Below are positions 35,543 through 45,632 of a stretch of 64,000 nucleotides of DNA, one piece after another. Source of the stretch: Mycoplasmopsis columboralis. Its GTDB lineage: Bacteria; Bacillota_I; Bacilli_A; Mycoplasmatales; Metamycoplasmataceae. The position numbers were made by a program, and so were the translations under genes. The DNA lies in assembly GCF_900660675.1 (NCBI RefSeq), contig NZ_LR215039.1:682001-746000 (forward strand). The letters run 5' to 3'. Every line of letters starts with the position of its first letter. Position 1 is the first letter of the stretch. The notes under the pieces are model-generated. The model saw only the letters and a list, made by a program, of their open reading frames with translations, was not told the origin of the DNA and searched no databases.

Positions 35543-36862
35543 ATGTCAACTTCAAATTTAATTAGCAACATTAAAAATGATATTTTTAAGTCCTTCGAAA
35601 ATCAACACGGTAAACTTAAAATAATTGGTTCAGAAAAGCAAAAAATCTCATTTAAAATTATAGACTCTTATCGATTTCAAAGTGATGAGGATATTAGTTT
35701 GACTATTCCTTATTTAAAAGATAACGAAATTAATATTGAAGATTTTTATGCGGAACAACTCGAAAAACTTTATTCAATTATCAGTAAGTATAAAAGTAAA
35801 CTTTATTCAATAAAAAAATATCCAGGAATGGTTAGAATAAAATACAACAACAAAATATATGATTTTAGTTTATCTCTTTTAAAAGATCGAAAGTTGTGAG
35901 TAATTGACAATATGTTTGGGACTTTAAAAGAATCAGAAGTTGTAGAAATTGAGAATTCTCTTAAATTACATCTTAAGAAAAAGTATTTAAAAGAAATTAT
36001 TGTTTTTGTTAAAACTTTGGTTGGTTTATACAAAATTTACAAATACAGGCTTCCTAAAGGATCGTTTCTAACATTTTTAATCATTCATAATTATAAGCTT
36101 GAAAATTCACTTGAAAAAAGTATTCACAGTACATTAAAGAACTTAAAAAACTTTCTTAATAAGCACAAAAATCATAACAAAATACTTTTAGCTGGCATTG
36201 AGTTTAAAGTTAAATTTAAAGAAAGTGAGATATTGGCTTTTATTAAAGTGTTAGATCAATTTTTAAAACAAGGTAAATTTACTAAAATCTACGAAAAAGA
36301 AAACACCCAAAAAATTCTTTTCCTAGGTGGTATGAGTGAAAGCGGTAAATCTACTGCTGGTATATTTTTAGAGAAGAATCTCAATTACAAAAGAATAAAA
36401 ATCATAAATATTGAAAAAGAATTACTTAAAGACTTTGGTATTCGAAACCTTAATGTCTCTAAAGATAAATTTTCAGATCTGTTAAAGTATTTGTATAGTC
36501 AGAAAAACATATATGCACTTTTCTTGCATAAAATATATGATTATTCAATAGGACAAAATGTTGTTCTTGAATCATTGTATAGAAGCAAATTGTTTCTTGA
36601 GGTTCAAAAATTACATCCAAAAACATATTGTTTTTATTTAGAAGCTACCAAAACTAACAGAATTAATAGAGAGTTTTTAAAAGTTACAACCCAAGAAAAT
36701 ATCGATTTCAATCAACATTGCATTAATTTTGAGCAAAAAGAGAAATTTAAGCGTACACATAAAGCTCATATGGTAAGAAATGTTGCAACTCATTTAATAA
36801 ATAATAACGGGACTTTAGACAAGCTCCTTTTAAAAATTAAAGATCTTGAATCAAAATTATAA
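35543..36862 (+). CDS. P-loop nucleotide kinase-like protein with unknown N-terminal domain
   Basis: 439 residues including one TGA-Trp. The first 250 residues are Lys/Ile-rich with no motif I recognise. Residues about 255-439 hold a Walker A loop in FLGGMSESGKST, then a basic segment with FYLEATKTNRINREF and a C-terminal HLINNNGTLDKLL. This order (P-loop, LID-like Arg cluster, terminal NNGTLDxL) resembles nucleoside-monophosphate or dephospho-CoA kinase-like P-loop proteins. The start is chosen at 35543 because a -10 box overlaps the upstream alternative. Substrate unknown. Convergent with dnaJ. Confidence 0.7.
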
Positions 36863-36898
36863 AATCACCTAAGAGCGTAACTCTCAAGTGATTTTTTT
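36861..36898. terminator. Bidirectional terminator, kinase-like gene and dnaJ
   Basis: AAAATCAC and GTGATTTT enclose an inner AGAG/CTCT stem; A/T runs lie on both sides. Confidence 0.8.
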
Positions 36899-36899
36899 G

Positions 36900-38003
36900 T
36901 TATTTTTTAACTCTTGTCACGAAATCTTTATTAGTTGTGTCTTCGATTTGTTCAAGAACTTTAATAAGTTCTTTTCTTTCTTTTGAAGAATAATCTGGAA
37001 TGATGATTTTCAAATTCAACTTCATATCTCCGGTTTTACCGTTTCTTCTGAATCCTTCTCCAGAAATTTTAATTGTCTTAGATTCTAAATAAGATTTTTT
37101 AAGTTTAATTTTTTGAACTGAATTTGGAGTAGGCACTTCCACAACTTTCTCTTGTAAAATATCTGCAAAAGATACAGGAAAATCTAAAATAATATCATCT
37201 CCCAATCTTTCAAAATACTTATGAGGTTTAATTTTGATGTGTAAAAATAAATCTCCAGAACGACCTCCGTTAATACCTGGATGTCCATATCCGGTGCATT
37301 TTAATATTGATCCGTCAGTTACTCCAGCAGGAATGTTAATTTTGATATCTTTTTCGGTTTTTATGTATTTTGCACCTTTACAATGTTCACATTTTTCAAC
37401 ATAAATTTGGCCAGTTCCATTACAAGTGTGACACTCTTCAGAAATCATTTGAGCTCCGAAAATTGTGTTGACTCTTCTTCTTTGTGAACCTTGTCCATTA
37501 CATGTTGAACAAGTCTTAGATCCTTTAGCTTTATTAGCGCCAGTCCCATTACAGAATAAACAAAGATCGTATTTTGGAAATTTACGACTATCAGTAATTC
37601 CGTTAAAGGAATCAATAAAAGAAATTTCATAAATCATTTCTTTATCTTGACCTTTTTGAGGAGCGTTTGTGTTTCTTCTTGAAGATTTTCCAAAACCAAA
37701 AATATCCCCGAAAATATCGCTAAAATCTCCAAAACCGCCAAAACCTTGAAATCCTCCAGAACCTCCTGCAAAGTTAGCGTTTTCTGCATCGTGTCCAAAT
37801 TGGTCATAATTTTGTCTTTTTTTAGAGTCAGATAAAACTTCGTATGCTTGATTTATTTCTTGCATTTTTTTATCAGCATCTGGTTCTTTAGATTTATCAG
37901 GGTGATATTTCATTGCAAGTTTACGATATGCACTCTTAATTTCTTGTTCAGTGGCATTTTTTGAAACACCTAAAACTTCATAATAATCTCTCTTGTTTGC
38001 CAT
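36900..38003 (-). CDS. dnaJ: Chaperone protein DnaJ
   Basis: 367 residues. The J domain has YHPDKSKEP (HPD loop that stimulates DnaK). A Gly/Phe-rich linker follows ([20 protein letters not shown]), then four zinc-finger repeats: [24 protein letters not shown] and a divergent CEHCKGAK. The C-terminal substrate-binding domain completes a type I DnaJ. dnaK is not in the window. Expression is probably heat-regulated through the CIRCE element 13 bases upstream of the start. Confidence 0.96.
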   Translation of the reverse strand: MANKRDYYEVLGVSKNATEQEIKSAYRKLAMKYHPDKSKEPDADKKMQEINQAYEVLSDSKKRQNYDQFGHDAENANFAGGSGGFQGFGGFGDFSDIFGDIFGFGKSSRRNTNAPQKGQDKEMIYEISFIDSFNGITDSRKFPKYDLCLFCNGTGANKAKGSKTCSTCNGQGSQRRRVNTIFGAQMISEECHTCNGTGQIYVEKCEHCKGAKYIKTEKDIKINIPAGVTDGSILKCTGYGHPGINGGRSGDLFLHIKIKPHKYFERLGDDIILDFPVSFADILQEKVVEVPTPNSVQKIKLKKSYLESKTIKISGEGFRRNGKTGDMKLNLKIIIPDYSSKERKELIKVLEQIEDTTNKDFVTRVKK

Positions 38004-38016
38004 AATTAGTTTAATT

Positions 38017-38043
38017 TTAGCACAATTTAACTTAAACTGCTAA
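38017..38043 (-). promoter_or_regulatory. CIRCE operator (HrcA site) upstream of dnaJ
   Basis: TTAGCACAA, nine-base spacer, AACTGCTAA: 14 of 18 arm positions match the CIRCE consensus TTAGCACTC-N9-GAGTGCTAA, with exact spacing. Both arms differ only in the innermost positions. In Firmicutes and Mollicutes HrcA binds here and represses heat-shock genes. Confidence 0.75.
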
Positions 38044-38065
38044 TTTTCTTTAAAAGTCTTTACTT

Positions 38066-38095
38066 TTGAACCTAGTTTTATAAATGTAATATACT
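38066..38095 (+). promoter_or_regulatory. lplA promoter
   Basis: TTGAAC at 38066-38071, an 18-base spacer, TATACT at 38090-38095. Transcription would start at about 38102, one base before the ATG, so the mRNA is probably leaderless; no ribosome-binding site is visible. Confidence 0.6.
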
Positions 38096-38102
38096 TTAAT
38101 AT

Positions 38103-39083
38103 ATGAAATTATTTGTTAGCAAAAAATACTCACCATATTACAATTTATCTCTTGAGGAATTAATTATGCAAGACCCTGAACAACAAGGTGATATTGTATA
38201 TTTATATCAACATGACAATGCTGTAATTATTGGAAAAAACCAAAATGCGCATGAAGAAATTAAAAGAGATTACATTATTGAAAACAAAATTGAATTAGCA
38301 CGTAGATCAAGCGGTGGAGGGGCTGTTTATCACGATCTAGGTAATATTTGTTTTTCATTTATAACTGATTATGACAAAAAAGGTGGATACGAAAGATTTT
38401 TATCACCAATTATTGGATATTTAAATTCATTAGGATTAAATGCAGAATTTAAAGGACGTAATGATTTATTGTGTAATGGAGCTAAAATTAGTGGAAATGC
38501 ACAATTTATCAAAGGAAACAGAATTGTTTCACATGGCACATTACTTTTTGATGTAGATTTAACAAAATTAGCAAATGCTTTAAATCCTTCGAAATTAAAA
38601 ATGGAATCAAAAGGAATTCAATCAGCACGTCAAAGAGTCACAAATATTGCAAAAGAATTAAATTATTCTATGAATGTTGAAGAATTTATTCAAGGATTAG
38701 TTGATTATTTTGTAAAAAACTTTGATGCTAAATATGAAGAATTACCTGTTCAAAAATATGACAAACAACTTCGTGAATTAATGGCAATTCGTTCATCTGA
38801 AGAATGAATTTATGGTCGTAATCCACAATTCAGCGCTGAAAATGCTAAAAAATTCCAAAATGGGATTTTGAAAGTTAAATTAAATGTTGTGGAAAATAAA
38901 GTATTAGACATTTTCTTTGAAGGAGACTTTTTGAGTAAAAAAGATCTTAGTGATGTAATGCATTTATTTAATGGCATTGAATTTAAACGAGAAGCTTTTG
39001 ACAAAATTCTTGATCAAATTGATTTAAATATGTATTTTGGTGGAATTTTAAAAGAAGAAATTCTTGAATTAATTTTTGGTTAA
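38103..39083 (+). CDS. lplA: Lipoate-protein ligase A
   Basis: 326 residues. Signature motifs: ARRSSGGGAVYHDLGNICFSF (lipoyl-AMP binding), GRNDLLCNGAKISGNAQF (lysine that holds the adenylate) and SHGTLLFDVDL. The C-terminal accessory domain (about residues 250-326, after one TGA-Trp) is present, so this is the full two-domain ligase. It attaches salvaged lipoate to E2 or GcvH proteins. A hydrolase gene follows 4 bases later. Confidence 0.93.
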
Positions 39084-39087
39084 TATC

Positions 39088-39888
39088 ATGGCAAAAATCA
39101 ATATAGACAATTTTGAAATCAATTATTTATACGAAGATGGAAAAGACAACAAACCTTTAGTGTTGTTTTTTCATGGTTTTGGAGATTCATATCAAAATTT
39201 CAATCCAATATTAAGAATGCAAAGAAACTTTCGTTTTTGTGGATTGGACTTCCCTGGATGCGGATTAAGTTCAGCAAAAAACGATTTACTATTAGAAGAT
39301 TATTATAAAGTGGCACTTAAATTTATTAATCAAGTTTTAAGCGATGAAAAGCAAATATACATTGTCTCACACTCACTAGGGGCGTCTTCGGCTTTATTTG
39401 TTAATTCGCTTCCACAAATTAAAGCCTCTTTACTGTTATCGCCTTTTAATGAATTTTTAACTTTTGATAAGGACAATTTAACGCTTCCTAATTGATTAAT
39501 TCCAAGTAACACTCAAGAATGTGTGGAGTCTTATGAGAATTTATTTGCTAGTTCTAATGAGCGTTTAAATAAAGTTGCTAATTTCACTTGCATGAGAAGA
39601 AATTCAAGTTTTGAATTCCATAAAAGAAAATTTGAAAAAATGGTTGTTAACCAGATTACCAATGAAGAATATTTAAATAATACGTTAGCTCAAATGTATG
39701 CTAATGCATCTAATATCTACATTTTAAGTGGTGATAAAGATAATTACACTACTGAAATTGAAATGGAGCAAATCAAAAGAAAATACTTTTTTGATACTGA
39801 GATTCTCTCAAATGTAGGACACGCAATCATTTTTGAATCTCCTGAAGCAGTGCTGAATAAAATTAATCAAATAATTAAAGAAAACTAA
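39088..39888 (+). CDS. Alpha/beta hydrolase
   Basis: 266 residues. The oxyanion motif FFHGFGDSYQNF, the nucleophile elbow SHSLGAS and a late DNY...GHAIIFESPE (acid and His of the triad) define an alpha/beta hydrolase. Substrate unknown; an esterase or lipase-like activity is likely. The start ATG 39088 is chosen over the upstream in-frame TTG at 39076 that overlaps the lplA end. One TGA-Trp. It is cotranscribed with lplA, so a role around lipoyl metabolism is possible but unproven. Confidence 0.8.
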
Positions 39889-39928
39889 AGAAAAATCAAA
39901 GGACAATTAAACCTTTGATTTTTCTTTT
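39889..39928. terminator. Bidirectional terminator between hydrolase and tsaD
   Basis: AGAAAAATCAAAGG and CCTTTGATTTTTCT, a 14-base perfect stem. The tsaD stop codon lies in the loop. Confidence 0.85.
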
Positions 39929-40845
39929 AACTGTAAATAAGCAGCTTGAGCAATCATTGCACCATTGTCAGTAGCGTACTTTAAAGAGGGGATAATTGTG
40001 TTTGGATATAATTTTAAAAATTTCTCGCGCAACGCAGAGTTGGCTGAAACCCCTCCTCCTAAAACTAAAGTGTTAACTTTATGTTTTGAAAGAGCTAAAG
40101 TAGTTTTTTCAATTAAATATTCAATGGATTTTCTTTGAAAACTTGATGCTATTTGAATAGGATCAATTTCTTTGGATTGCATTTTTTGTGTGTTAACATA
40201 ATTTAACACTTGTGTTTTTAAACCACTAAAAGAAAAATCTAATTCTCCTTCGGTTTTTGGAGTTGTGAACTTAATGAATTCACCGGTGTAATCTCTAGAT
40301 ACTTTATCAATAATTGGACCACCTGGAAATCCTAAATTTAAACGAGTAGAAACTTTATCAAAGGCTTCCCCAACAGCATCATCTAAAGTTTCTCCAATGA
40401 TTTCAATATCGCTAGCGCTTTGAGCTAAAATCAGTTGAGTGTGACCACCGGAAACTAATAAACATAATGCAGGATAAACGATTTTATGAGTTAAAGTCGC
40501 TGATAAAAAATGACCATGCAAATGATTAACCGCAATTAAAGGTACATTTAGAACTTTTGAAATAGCAAAGGCAAATAAATATCCAATTTGCAATGTCCCA
40601 ATTAAACCTGGTTCTTTGGTGTATGCAACATAATCAAAATGAACATTTTTATACTTTTGAATTAGTAATTGTTCAATTAAAGCAATATTTTTGACATGTT
40701 CACGCGAAGCTAGTTCAGGAATGGTTCCTCCAAATTGTTTAAAAATATCAATTTGAGAAATAGTCCACATATCCAAAACTTCACCATCTCTTAAAACTGC
40801 AATTGAAGTGTCATCATGCGAAGTTTCAATTCCTAAAATTGTCAT
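39907..40845 (-). CDS. tsaD: tRNA N6-adenosine threonylcarbamoyltransferase TsaD
   Basis: 312 residues, the usual length. GIETSHDDTSIAV at the start, the metal-binding AVNHLHGHFLSA, VSGGHTQLIL, DDAVGEAFDKVS and GGGVSANSALR are all family signatures. It transfers the threonylcarbamoyl group to A37 of ANN-decoding tRNAs (t6A). The start codon shares one base with the tsaB stop (TAATG). No TGA codon within the frame. Confidence 0.97.
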   Translation of the reverse strand: MTILGIETSHDDTSIAVLRDGEVLDMWTISQIDIFKQFGGTIPELASREHVKNIALIEQLLIQKYKNVHFDYVAYTKEPGLIGTLQIGYLFAFAISKVLNVPLIAVNHLHGHFLSATLTHKIVYPALCLLVSGGHTQLILAQSASDIEIIGETLDDAVGEAFDKVSTRLNLGFPGGPIIDKVSRDYTGEFIKFTTPKTEGELDFSFSGLKTQVLNYVNTQKMQSKEIDPIQIASSFQRKSIEYLIEKTTLALSKHKVNTLVLGGGVSANSALREKFLKLYPNTIIPSLKYATDNGAMIAQAAYLQLKEKSKV

Positions 40846-41405
40846 TATAAATCTCCAATCTGTGGCATTTTGACATAAAGAGGGACAATGTCAATGGTGT
40901 TTTCAACTTCAAAAATATCTTGATAATTTGCAAAATTTTCAATCATATCAGTATAGTTGATTTTATCTTCCTGACCTAATTTATCAACTACCTGAATGTA
41001 GCGATGAATATCTTCATTTTTAGCACTAATTAATTCCTTGTGAGTTAAAGCGTACTGTTTTAAACCGCTGGCGTTTAGTAAATACATTTCTTTACTTTGT
41101 TGTTTGCTTAAAATGGCAAAAGAGTTAGTGGTTAAAATTAATTTATTATTTCACAAAGCAATTGTTCGAGCAAACACCAAAGCAATTCTCACTCCGGTAA
41201 AAAAACCTGGTCCTTTGTTTAAATAAAACTTATCAATGTTGTTGACATTTAAGTTATTTCTTTGAAGAAGTTCATCAAACTTTATTGTTAAAAGTTCAAC
41301 TTTCTTTTTCACGCCACTAATTAAAAGATGATCTTTGACTTTAAAGGTATCATCAAATAAAATTAAAACTAAATCATCAGCACAAGTATCTAAATAAACA
41401 TTCAT
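40845..41405 (-). CDS. tsaB: tRNA threonylcarbamoyladenosine biosynthesis protein TsaB
   Basis: 186 residues, with TGA-Trp after RTIAL. MNVYLDTCADDLVLILFD is the ASKHA start and LNKGPGFFTGVRIALVFAR the TsaB signature (usual GPGSFTGLRIG). The family's second half is short and weakly conserved, typical for Mollicutes. It is a non-catalytic partner of TsaD. Second gene in tsaE-tsaB-tsaD, overlapping both neighbours by one base. Confidence 0.9.
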
Positions 41406-41812
41406 TATTTCACCACGCTTACTTCAAAAATATGATTATCTTTGTCAATAGAAGCATTAATTAAGATGTATTTTTGAAAGTTTAATTTTCTTAAATTAGC
41501 TCACTCAATAGCAACGATATTATCTTCAAAATAATCTTCAAATTCTTCTATATCACCTTTGTAATTGTATAAATCAATATGCACTAAACCATCATAAGTT
41601 TTCATGTAAGAAAAACTTGGACTAGTTACATTTTGCTTAATGCCGATTTTTTTAGCTAAATATCTGACAAAAGTGGTTTTTCCAGCACCTAAATCACCTT
41701 GAAGTAAAATGATTTGACATTCTTGAATTTCTGGATAAAGTTCATTGATAAATTGTTCCAAATCTACAGGATTATTACTTATTAATTGATATTTACTAAT
41801 GTTTTGATTCAT
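41405..41812 (-). CDS. tsaE: tRNA threonylcarbamoyladenosine biosynthesis ATPase TsaE
   Basis: 135 residues. Walker A in LLQGDLGAGKTTFVRYLAKK, followed by VTSPSFSYMKTY and HIDLYNY, all TsaE hallmarks. The family's late LIEW-type motif is here IVAIEWA, with the Trp coded by TGA. The ATPase cycles the TsaB-TsaD complex. First of the three-gene operon; ATG 41812. Confidence 0.93.
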
Positions 41813-41878
41813 ACAAGTCCTTTAAGTTCTTTTATTTTATCAATTTCTTAATTTTATTATGTGAAAGCAATAAAAAAG

Positions 41879-41956
41879 ACCGCTAAACACAACACTTCCT
41901 CATATGGCTGCTACATTTCTGTCCTGACCAGGTTAGTGGGTTATTGTTTTAACGGC
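41879..41956 (-). ncRNA. ffs: Signal recognition particle RNA (4.5S type)
   Basis: The minus strand carries the SRP domain IV apical hairpin: TGGTCAGGACAGAAATG then TAGCAGCCA. The outer ends pair (GCCGTTAAAAC with GTGTTTAGCGGT). It forms a short rod of about 78 nt and is followed by a T-run. With Ffh it targets membrane proteins to the translocon. The tetraloop is the variant form rather than GGAAGG. Confidence 0.92.
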
Positions 41957-41962
41957 TTTAGT

Positions 41963-41971
41963 ATTATACCA
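41963..41971 (-). promoter_or_regulatory. SRP RNA promoter
   Basis: TGGTATAAT (TATAAT at 41963-41968 on the minus strand), seven bases before the inferred RNA 5' end at 41956. It shares its extended -10 form with the 5S and giant-gene promoters. Confidence 0.7.
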
Positions 41972-42091
41972 AATTAATTTATATTAAATATTTAAAGTAT
42001 TTACTTTGTGCTTTGAAAATTTACATTATAATAAACATACATATTCAAAAAGTGTCAAGTAAAAGTGCTTGACAGTAAAGGAGGCATATTT

Positions 42092-42340
42092 ATGGTAAAA
42101 ATTAGACTTAGACGTATGGGAAGCAAATTCAGACCAGTTTACAAAATTGTAGCTGCTGATGCTCGTGCTCCTCGTGATGGAAGATTCATTGAAGCTTTAG
42201 GACACTACAACCCTTCAACCAAAGAACTTGTTTTAAATAAAGAAGCTACAGCAGCATGACTTTCTAAAGGTGCTCAACCTACTGTAACAGTATCAAATCT
42301 TTTTAGAGCTAACAAATTAACAGCTGAATTAAAAAAATAA
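42092..42340 (+). CDS. rpsP: 30S ribosomal protein S16
   Basis: 82 residues: [39 protein letters not shown]. The start ATG 42092 follows AAAGGAGG; an in-frame start further up has no function. One TGA-Trp (ATAAWLSKGAQP). A TATAAT at about 42028 drives the operon. trmD starts 3 bases after the stop. Confidence 0.97.
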
Positions 42341-42343
42341 GCA

Positions 42344-43030
42344 ATGAAAATTAATTTTTTAACCCTATTTCCAAAATACTTTGAACCATTTAAATCTGAA
42401 AGTATCATCAATAAAGCAATTGAAAGAAATCTTTTAGATGTTAATATTGTGGACTTTCGTGCTTTTAGTAAAAGTAAACATCATAAAGTAGATGATGAAA
42501 TTTACGGTGGTGGACATGGTTTATTGTTGCAAGTTGAACCAATTGATTTAGCGCTAGATTCTTTAGAAAACCGCGGTGGATATAAAGTATTAGTATCGCC
42601 ACAAGGGAAAGTTTTTAATCAACAAATGGCTCACGAACTTTCAAAATATTCACAAATAACTTTTATTTGTGGCCGTTATGAAGGTTTTGATGAAAGAGTA
42701 GTTGATTTAGTTGATATTGAACTTTCAATTGGAGATTATGTGTTAACTGGTGGAGAATTACCAGCCATGGTAATGGCAGATTCAATTACTCGACTAGTTG
42801 ATGGAGTTATTCGCGAAGAATCACATCAATACGAATCATTTCAAGGAATAGGTTTATTGGATTATCCTCAATACACTAGACCAAGAGAATATAAAGGAAT
42901 GAAAGTTCCGGAAGTACTTTTTAATGGTAATCATAGTGAAATAGAAAAATGAAAACGTCAGGCCCAATGAGAGAAAACCCTCAAAAATCGCCCTGACATA
43001 ATTGAAAGGATTAAACATGAGAAATAAATT
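42344..43030 (+). CDS. trmD: tRNA (guanine-N1)-methyltransferase TrmD
   Basis: 228 residues with two TGA-Trp near the C-terminus. It methylates G37 of several tRNAs. SPOUT trefoil-knot motifs: [36 protein letters not shown], and [19 protein letters not shown]. The order rpsP-trmD-rplS is conserved, but the rimM gene normally between rpsP and trmD is absent. Overlaps rplS by 14 bases. Confidence 0.96.
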
Positions 43031-43367
43031 AATGGAGCTTGTTGAAGAAACACAATTACGTACTGATTTAGTGGCTTTTGAAACTGGAGATAACGTTAGA
43101 GTTCACGTTCGTATTCGTGAAGGTGAAAAAGAACGTATCCAAGTATTCGAAGGGCTTGTTATTTCTAAAAAAGAATCAGGTACTAGAGAAACCTTTACAG
43201 TTAGAAAAATGTCATATGGTGTAGGAGTTGAAAGAACTTTCCCTTTAAACTCACCACTTATTGCAAGTATTGAAGTTGTTCGTTCAAATAAAGTTAGAAG
43301 ACACAGACTTTACTTCATGAGAAACCGTACAGGAAAAAGTGCACGTCTTAAAGAAATTAAAAGATAA
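43017..43367 (+). CDS. rplS: 50S ribosomal protein L19
   Basis: 116 residues: [38 protein letters not shown] and the signature [18 protein letters not shown] followed by [21 protein letters not shown]. The ATG 43017 lies in the trmD tail with a GAAAGGA site just before it, so translation is coupled. Confidence 0.97.
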   Translation: MRNKLMELVEETQLRTDLVAFETGDNVRVHVRIREGEKERIQVFEGLVISKKESGTRETFTVRKMSYGVGVERTFPLNSPLIASIEVVRSNKVRRHRLYFMRNRTGKSARLKEIKR

Positions 43368-43382
43368 TTTTATATGCCCAAT

Positions 43383-43404
43383 AAGCCGCTTACAGCGGTT
43401 TTTA
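43383..43404 (+). terminator. Terminator of rpsP-trmD-rplS
   Basis: AAGCCGCT and AGCGGTTT stem with one wobble, TAC loop, T-rich tail. Confidence 0.85.
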
Positions 43405-43457
43405 TTTGAACTTGTACCATACATAAATTGATATAATCAATATCATAAAGGAGAAAT

Positions 43458-43865
43458 ATGAAAAATTTTAATTTATCATCACAAACAAAAGATTTAAAAT
43501 CTCTTTCAATTGCAATAGTTGTTTTATCGTTATTGCTATGAATTTTGTTTTTTATAGCACGACTAATTATATTTAGTTCTGCTTTTGCAGAAATATTTTG
43601 ATTTATTGGTGCTGCTTTGTGAATTGGTAATTTTGTTGTGACAATTATTGCATCAGTTAGATCTTACCAACTTAAGCAAGAAACAGTAAGTAGAGTTTTA
43701 TCAAGTAAATTCCAACTTTTATTTATTTTATTTTTAATAGGAATTTTTATTAATATCGTTGCTTTTATTGGGGCTATTATTTACTTAGCTTCAGTTGACA
43801 AAATGATCCAAGAAGAAAATAAATATTTTGCTCCAGACAACTCTGACTTAGATCAAAAAGCTTAA
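43458..43865 (+). CDS. Small four-span membrane protein
   Basis: 135 residues with TGA-Trp codons in the membrane segments. Hydrophobic spans near residues 16-40, 42-65, 82-110 and a charged C-terminal tail (DKMIQEENKYFAPDNSDLD). The short hydrophilic N-terminus and alternating charges suggest a simple integral membrane protein. No motif is recognised. AAAGGAGAAA lies before the ATG. It has its own promoter and is followed by an unusually strong bidirectional terminator. Confidence 0.7.
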
Positions 43866-43868
43866 AAC

Positions 43869-43912
43869 TCATAAGAAAAAGCAGAAACTACACATTCTGC
43901 TTTTTCTTATGA
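43869..43912. terminator. Bidirectional terminator with 18-bp stem
   Basis: TCATAAGAAAAAGCAGAA and TTCTGCTTTTTCTTATGA, an 18-base perfect stem with an eight-base loop. It ends both the membrane protein mRNA and the gntR mRNA; the gntR stop lies in it. Confidence 0.9.
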
Positions 43913-44590
43913 AATTTTATTAACTGAACCAAATTCTTGGTGGAAAAATTGGAAATGATCTGGATGTACATACATTGTACCAGCTATTGATATTGATTCG
44001 GTATCATAACCATAAAAATTAATTACAACTAATTTTTCATGTTCAAACTTATTAACTTTTTGATATTCTAAAAAATAAATCATGTTATTGAGCATTTTAG
44101 CTTTTAATAAAGCATCAGTTATTGATGAGGTTAAATCTAATTGATCAACACTGTTAAATAAATTGTTTGAAACATAAATGGTTGCTTCAGCAATTTTTTG
44201 ATTTTCTTTAAAATACTCTTTGGTAAAAGCTCTTCAACCATTTACAAAAATAACGTTTTTAGTCTCAAATCATTGCGGTTCTTTAATTTCATTAGTTACT
44301 TCAATTCCGCTTTGAGAATCGGCTTTTAGCATGTATGAAAGCGGTTTGATGAGATTGTGAAAGTTCTCAGCCACAAAGTGACCACGTTTGTTAATTGAGT
44401 AAACAGCTCCTAAAGCGGCTAACTTATTGTAAGCGCTCACTACTACTCCTCTAGAGCATTCAAAACGATGCATTAAAGCATGCTCAGAAGGCATAACTTT
44501 GTTGGTTGGGATTTTCTTTGTCTTAATTAAATCAAGTAAATAATCAATAATTTCTTGGGTTTTGCTAATGTCGTTTTTAGAATATTTCAT
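43907..44590 (-). CDS. GntR/UTRA family transcriptional regulator
   Basis: 227 residues with TGA-Trp codons. Residues 10-75 form a winged helix-turn-helix of the GntR type: IIDYLLDLIKTKKIP, MPSEHALMHRFECSRGVV, YNKLAALGAVYSINKRGHFV. The C-terminal 140 residues resemble the UTRA sugar-phosphate-binding domain of TreR/FarR-type regulators. It lies downstream of the ROK kinase and hydrolase genes on the same strand, separated by a terminator-like hairpin and about 175 bases, and is a likely repressor of that sugar locus. Effector unknown. Confidence 0.82.
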
Positions 44591-44742
44591 ATTTTAATTA
44601 TATTAAAATATTAAAAAACTTATTTTAAGCCTTTAGAATAAAATTGTCAGTTTATTTTACAGTAAAATTATGTTTTTTTAAAGTTTTTTAAAAAACATTT
44701 CTCAGCTTAAATTCCACATTTTACGGTATTAAAACACAAAAG

Positions 44743-44768
44743 AAAAATCCCTTTATAAAGAGATTTTA
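44743..44768 (-). terminator. Weak terminator after the ROK kinase gene
   Basis: AAAATCCCTTTATAAAGAGATTTT, an imperfect stem with one unpaired base per arm, overlapping the ROK stop. Sequence from here to gntR is AT-rich. Confidence 0.5.
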
Positions 44769-45632
44769 AATTAATTCGTTTAAACCAAATAATGCTAAAT
44801 CTTCTCCAAGATCATCAATTTTAAAATCTAAAACTTGTGCTTGTGAAGATCACATTAATTCTTTGGCTTTATTGAATGCTTCTTGAATAATAAAAGGAGC
44901 ATTAACAGAAATAGGCCCGCTAAAAACAATTAAATTAGGATTTACAAAAGCAGCTGTAATGGCGATAGCTTTAGTTAATGTTTCAACTGCATTATTAATA
45001 ATTTCAACAGCATAATCTTTGTTTGCTTTATAATCGGTCAATACATCTTTAGCACTAGCGTTAATGCCTTTATTTTGAGCTTGTAAAGCTCATCCTGAAC
45101 CTGAAAGATAAATTTCACTTGCATAAGGACTTAAGTGAAAGAAAGGTTCTTTGTGTGGTCCTAAAGGCATTTTGGCAATTTCTTGAGCTTGATAATTATG
45201 TCCTACAACAATTTTATTATCAATAATTAATCCTCCACCAAATCCAGTACTTAATGTGAAAAACTGAGTATGAGTTCCACTAATGTTATATTTGTTGTGA
45301 GCTCCTAGTCCAGCGGCGTTAGCATCGTTTTCACACACAACTACCTTAACATTAGAATTGTTTAGAATGTGTGCTTTTACATTCAAGTGTCTTCAACTAG
45401 GTAGATTTGGAGTATCTAAAATAATTCCGTTTTTATAATCTGCAGGTCCAGGTAAACACATAGCTAATGCAGAAATTTGATGTTTTGTTGCTAGCGCAAT
45501 TATTTTTTCTAAAGTTTCATAAGCATTATTTGAGTTAGTTGAGAATTTTTCTTTAAAAATAATTTGTCCATTATCAATGATGGCAAAACGAGTGTTTGTA
45601 CCACCAATGTCTACAACTGCTTTTTTATACAT
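44766..45632 (-). CDS. ROK family sugar kinase
   Basis: 288 residues with TGA-Trp codons. ROK features: VVDIGGTNTRFAIID (phosphate loop), CLPGPADYKNGIILDTPNLP (sugar site), CENDANAAGLGAH (catalytic Asp) and STGFGGGLIID. The usual zinc-finger CxCGxxGC is missing; the corresponding region holds HNYQAQEIAKMPLGPHKEP and SPYASEIYLSGSGW. It phosphorylates a hexose: ROK proteins include glucokinases and fructokinases. It starts within the last 8 bases of the hydrolase-PfkB gene. Given the context, fructose or glucose from sucrose-6-phosphate is the probable substrate. Confidence 0.85.

Noticed and set aside
44591-44620. ATTTTAAT-TATA-TTAAAAT near the gntR start as an autoregulatory operator
   Set aside because: Symmetric but pure A/T and unlike known GntR/UTRA operators; not enough support.
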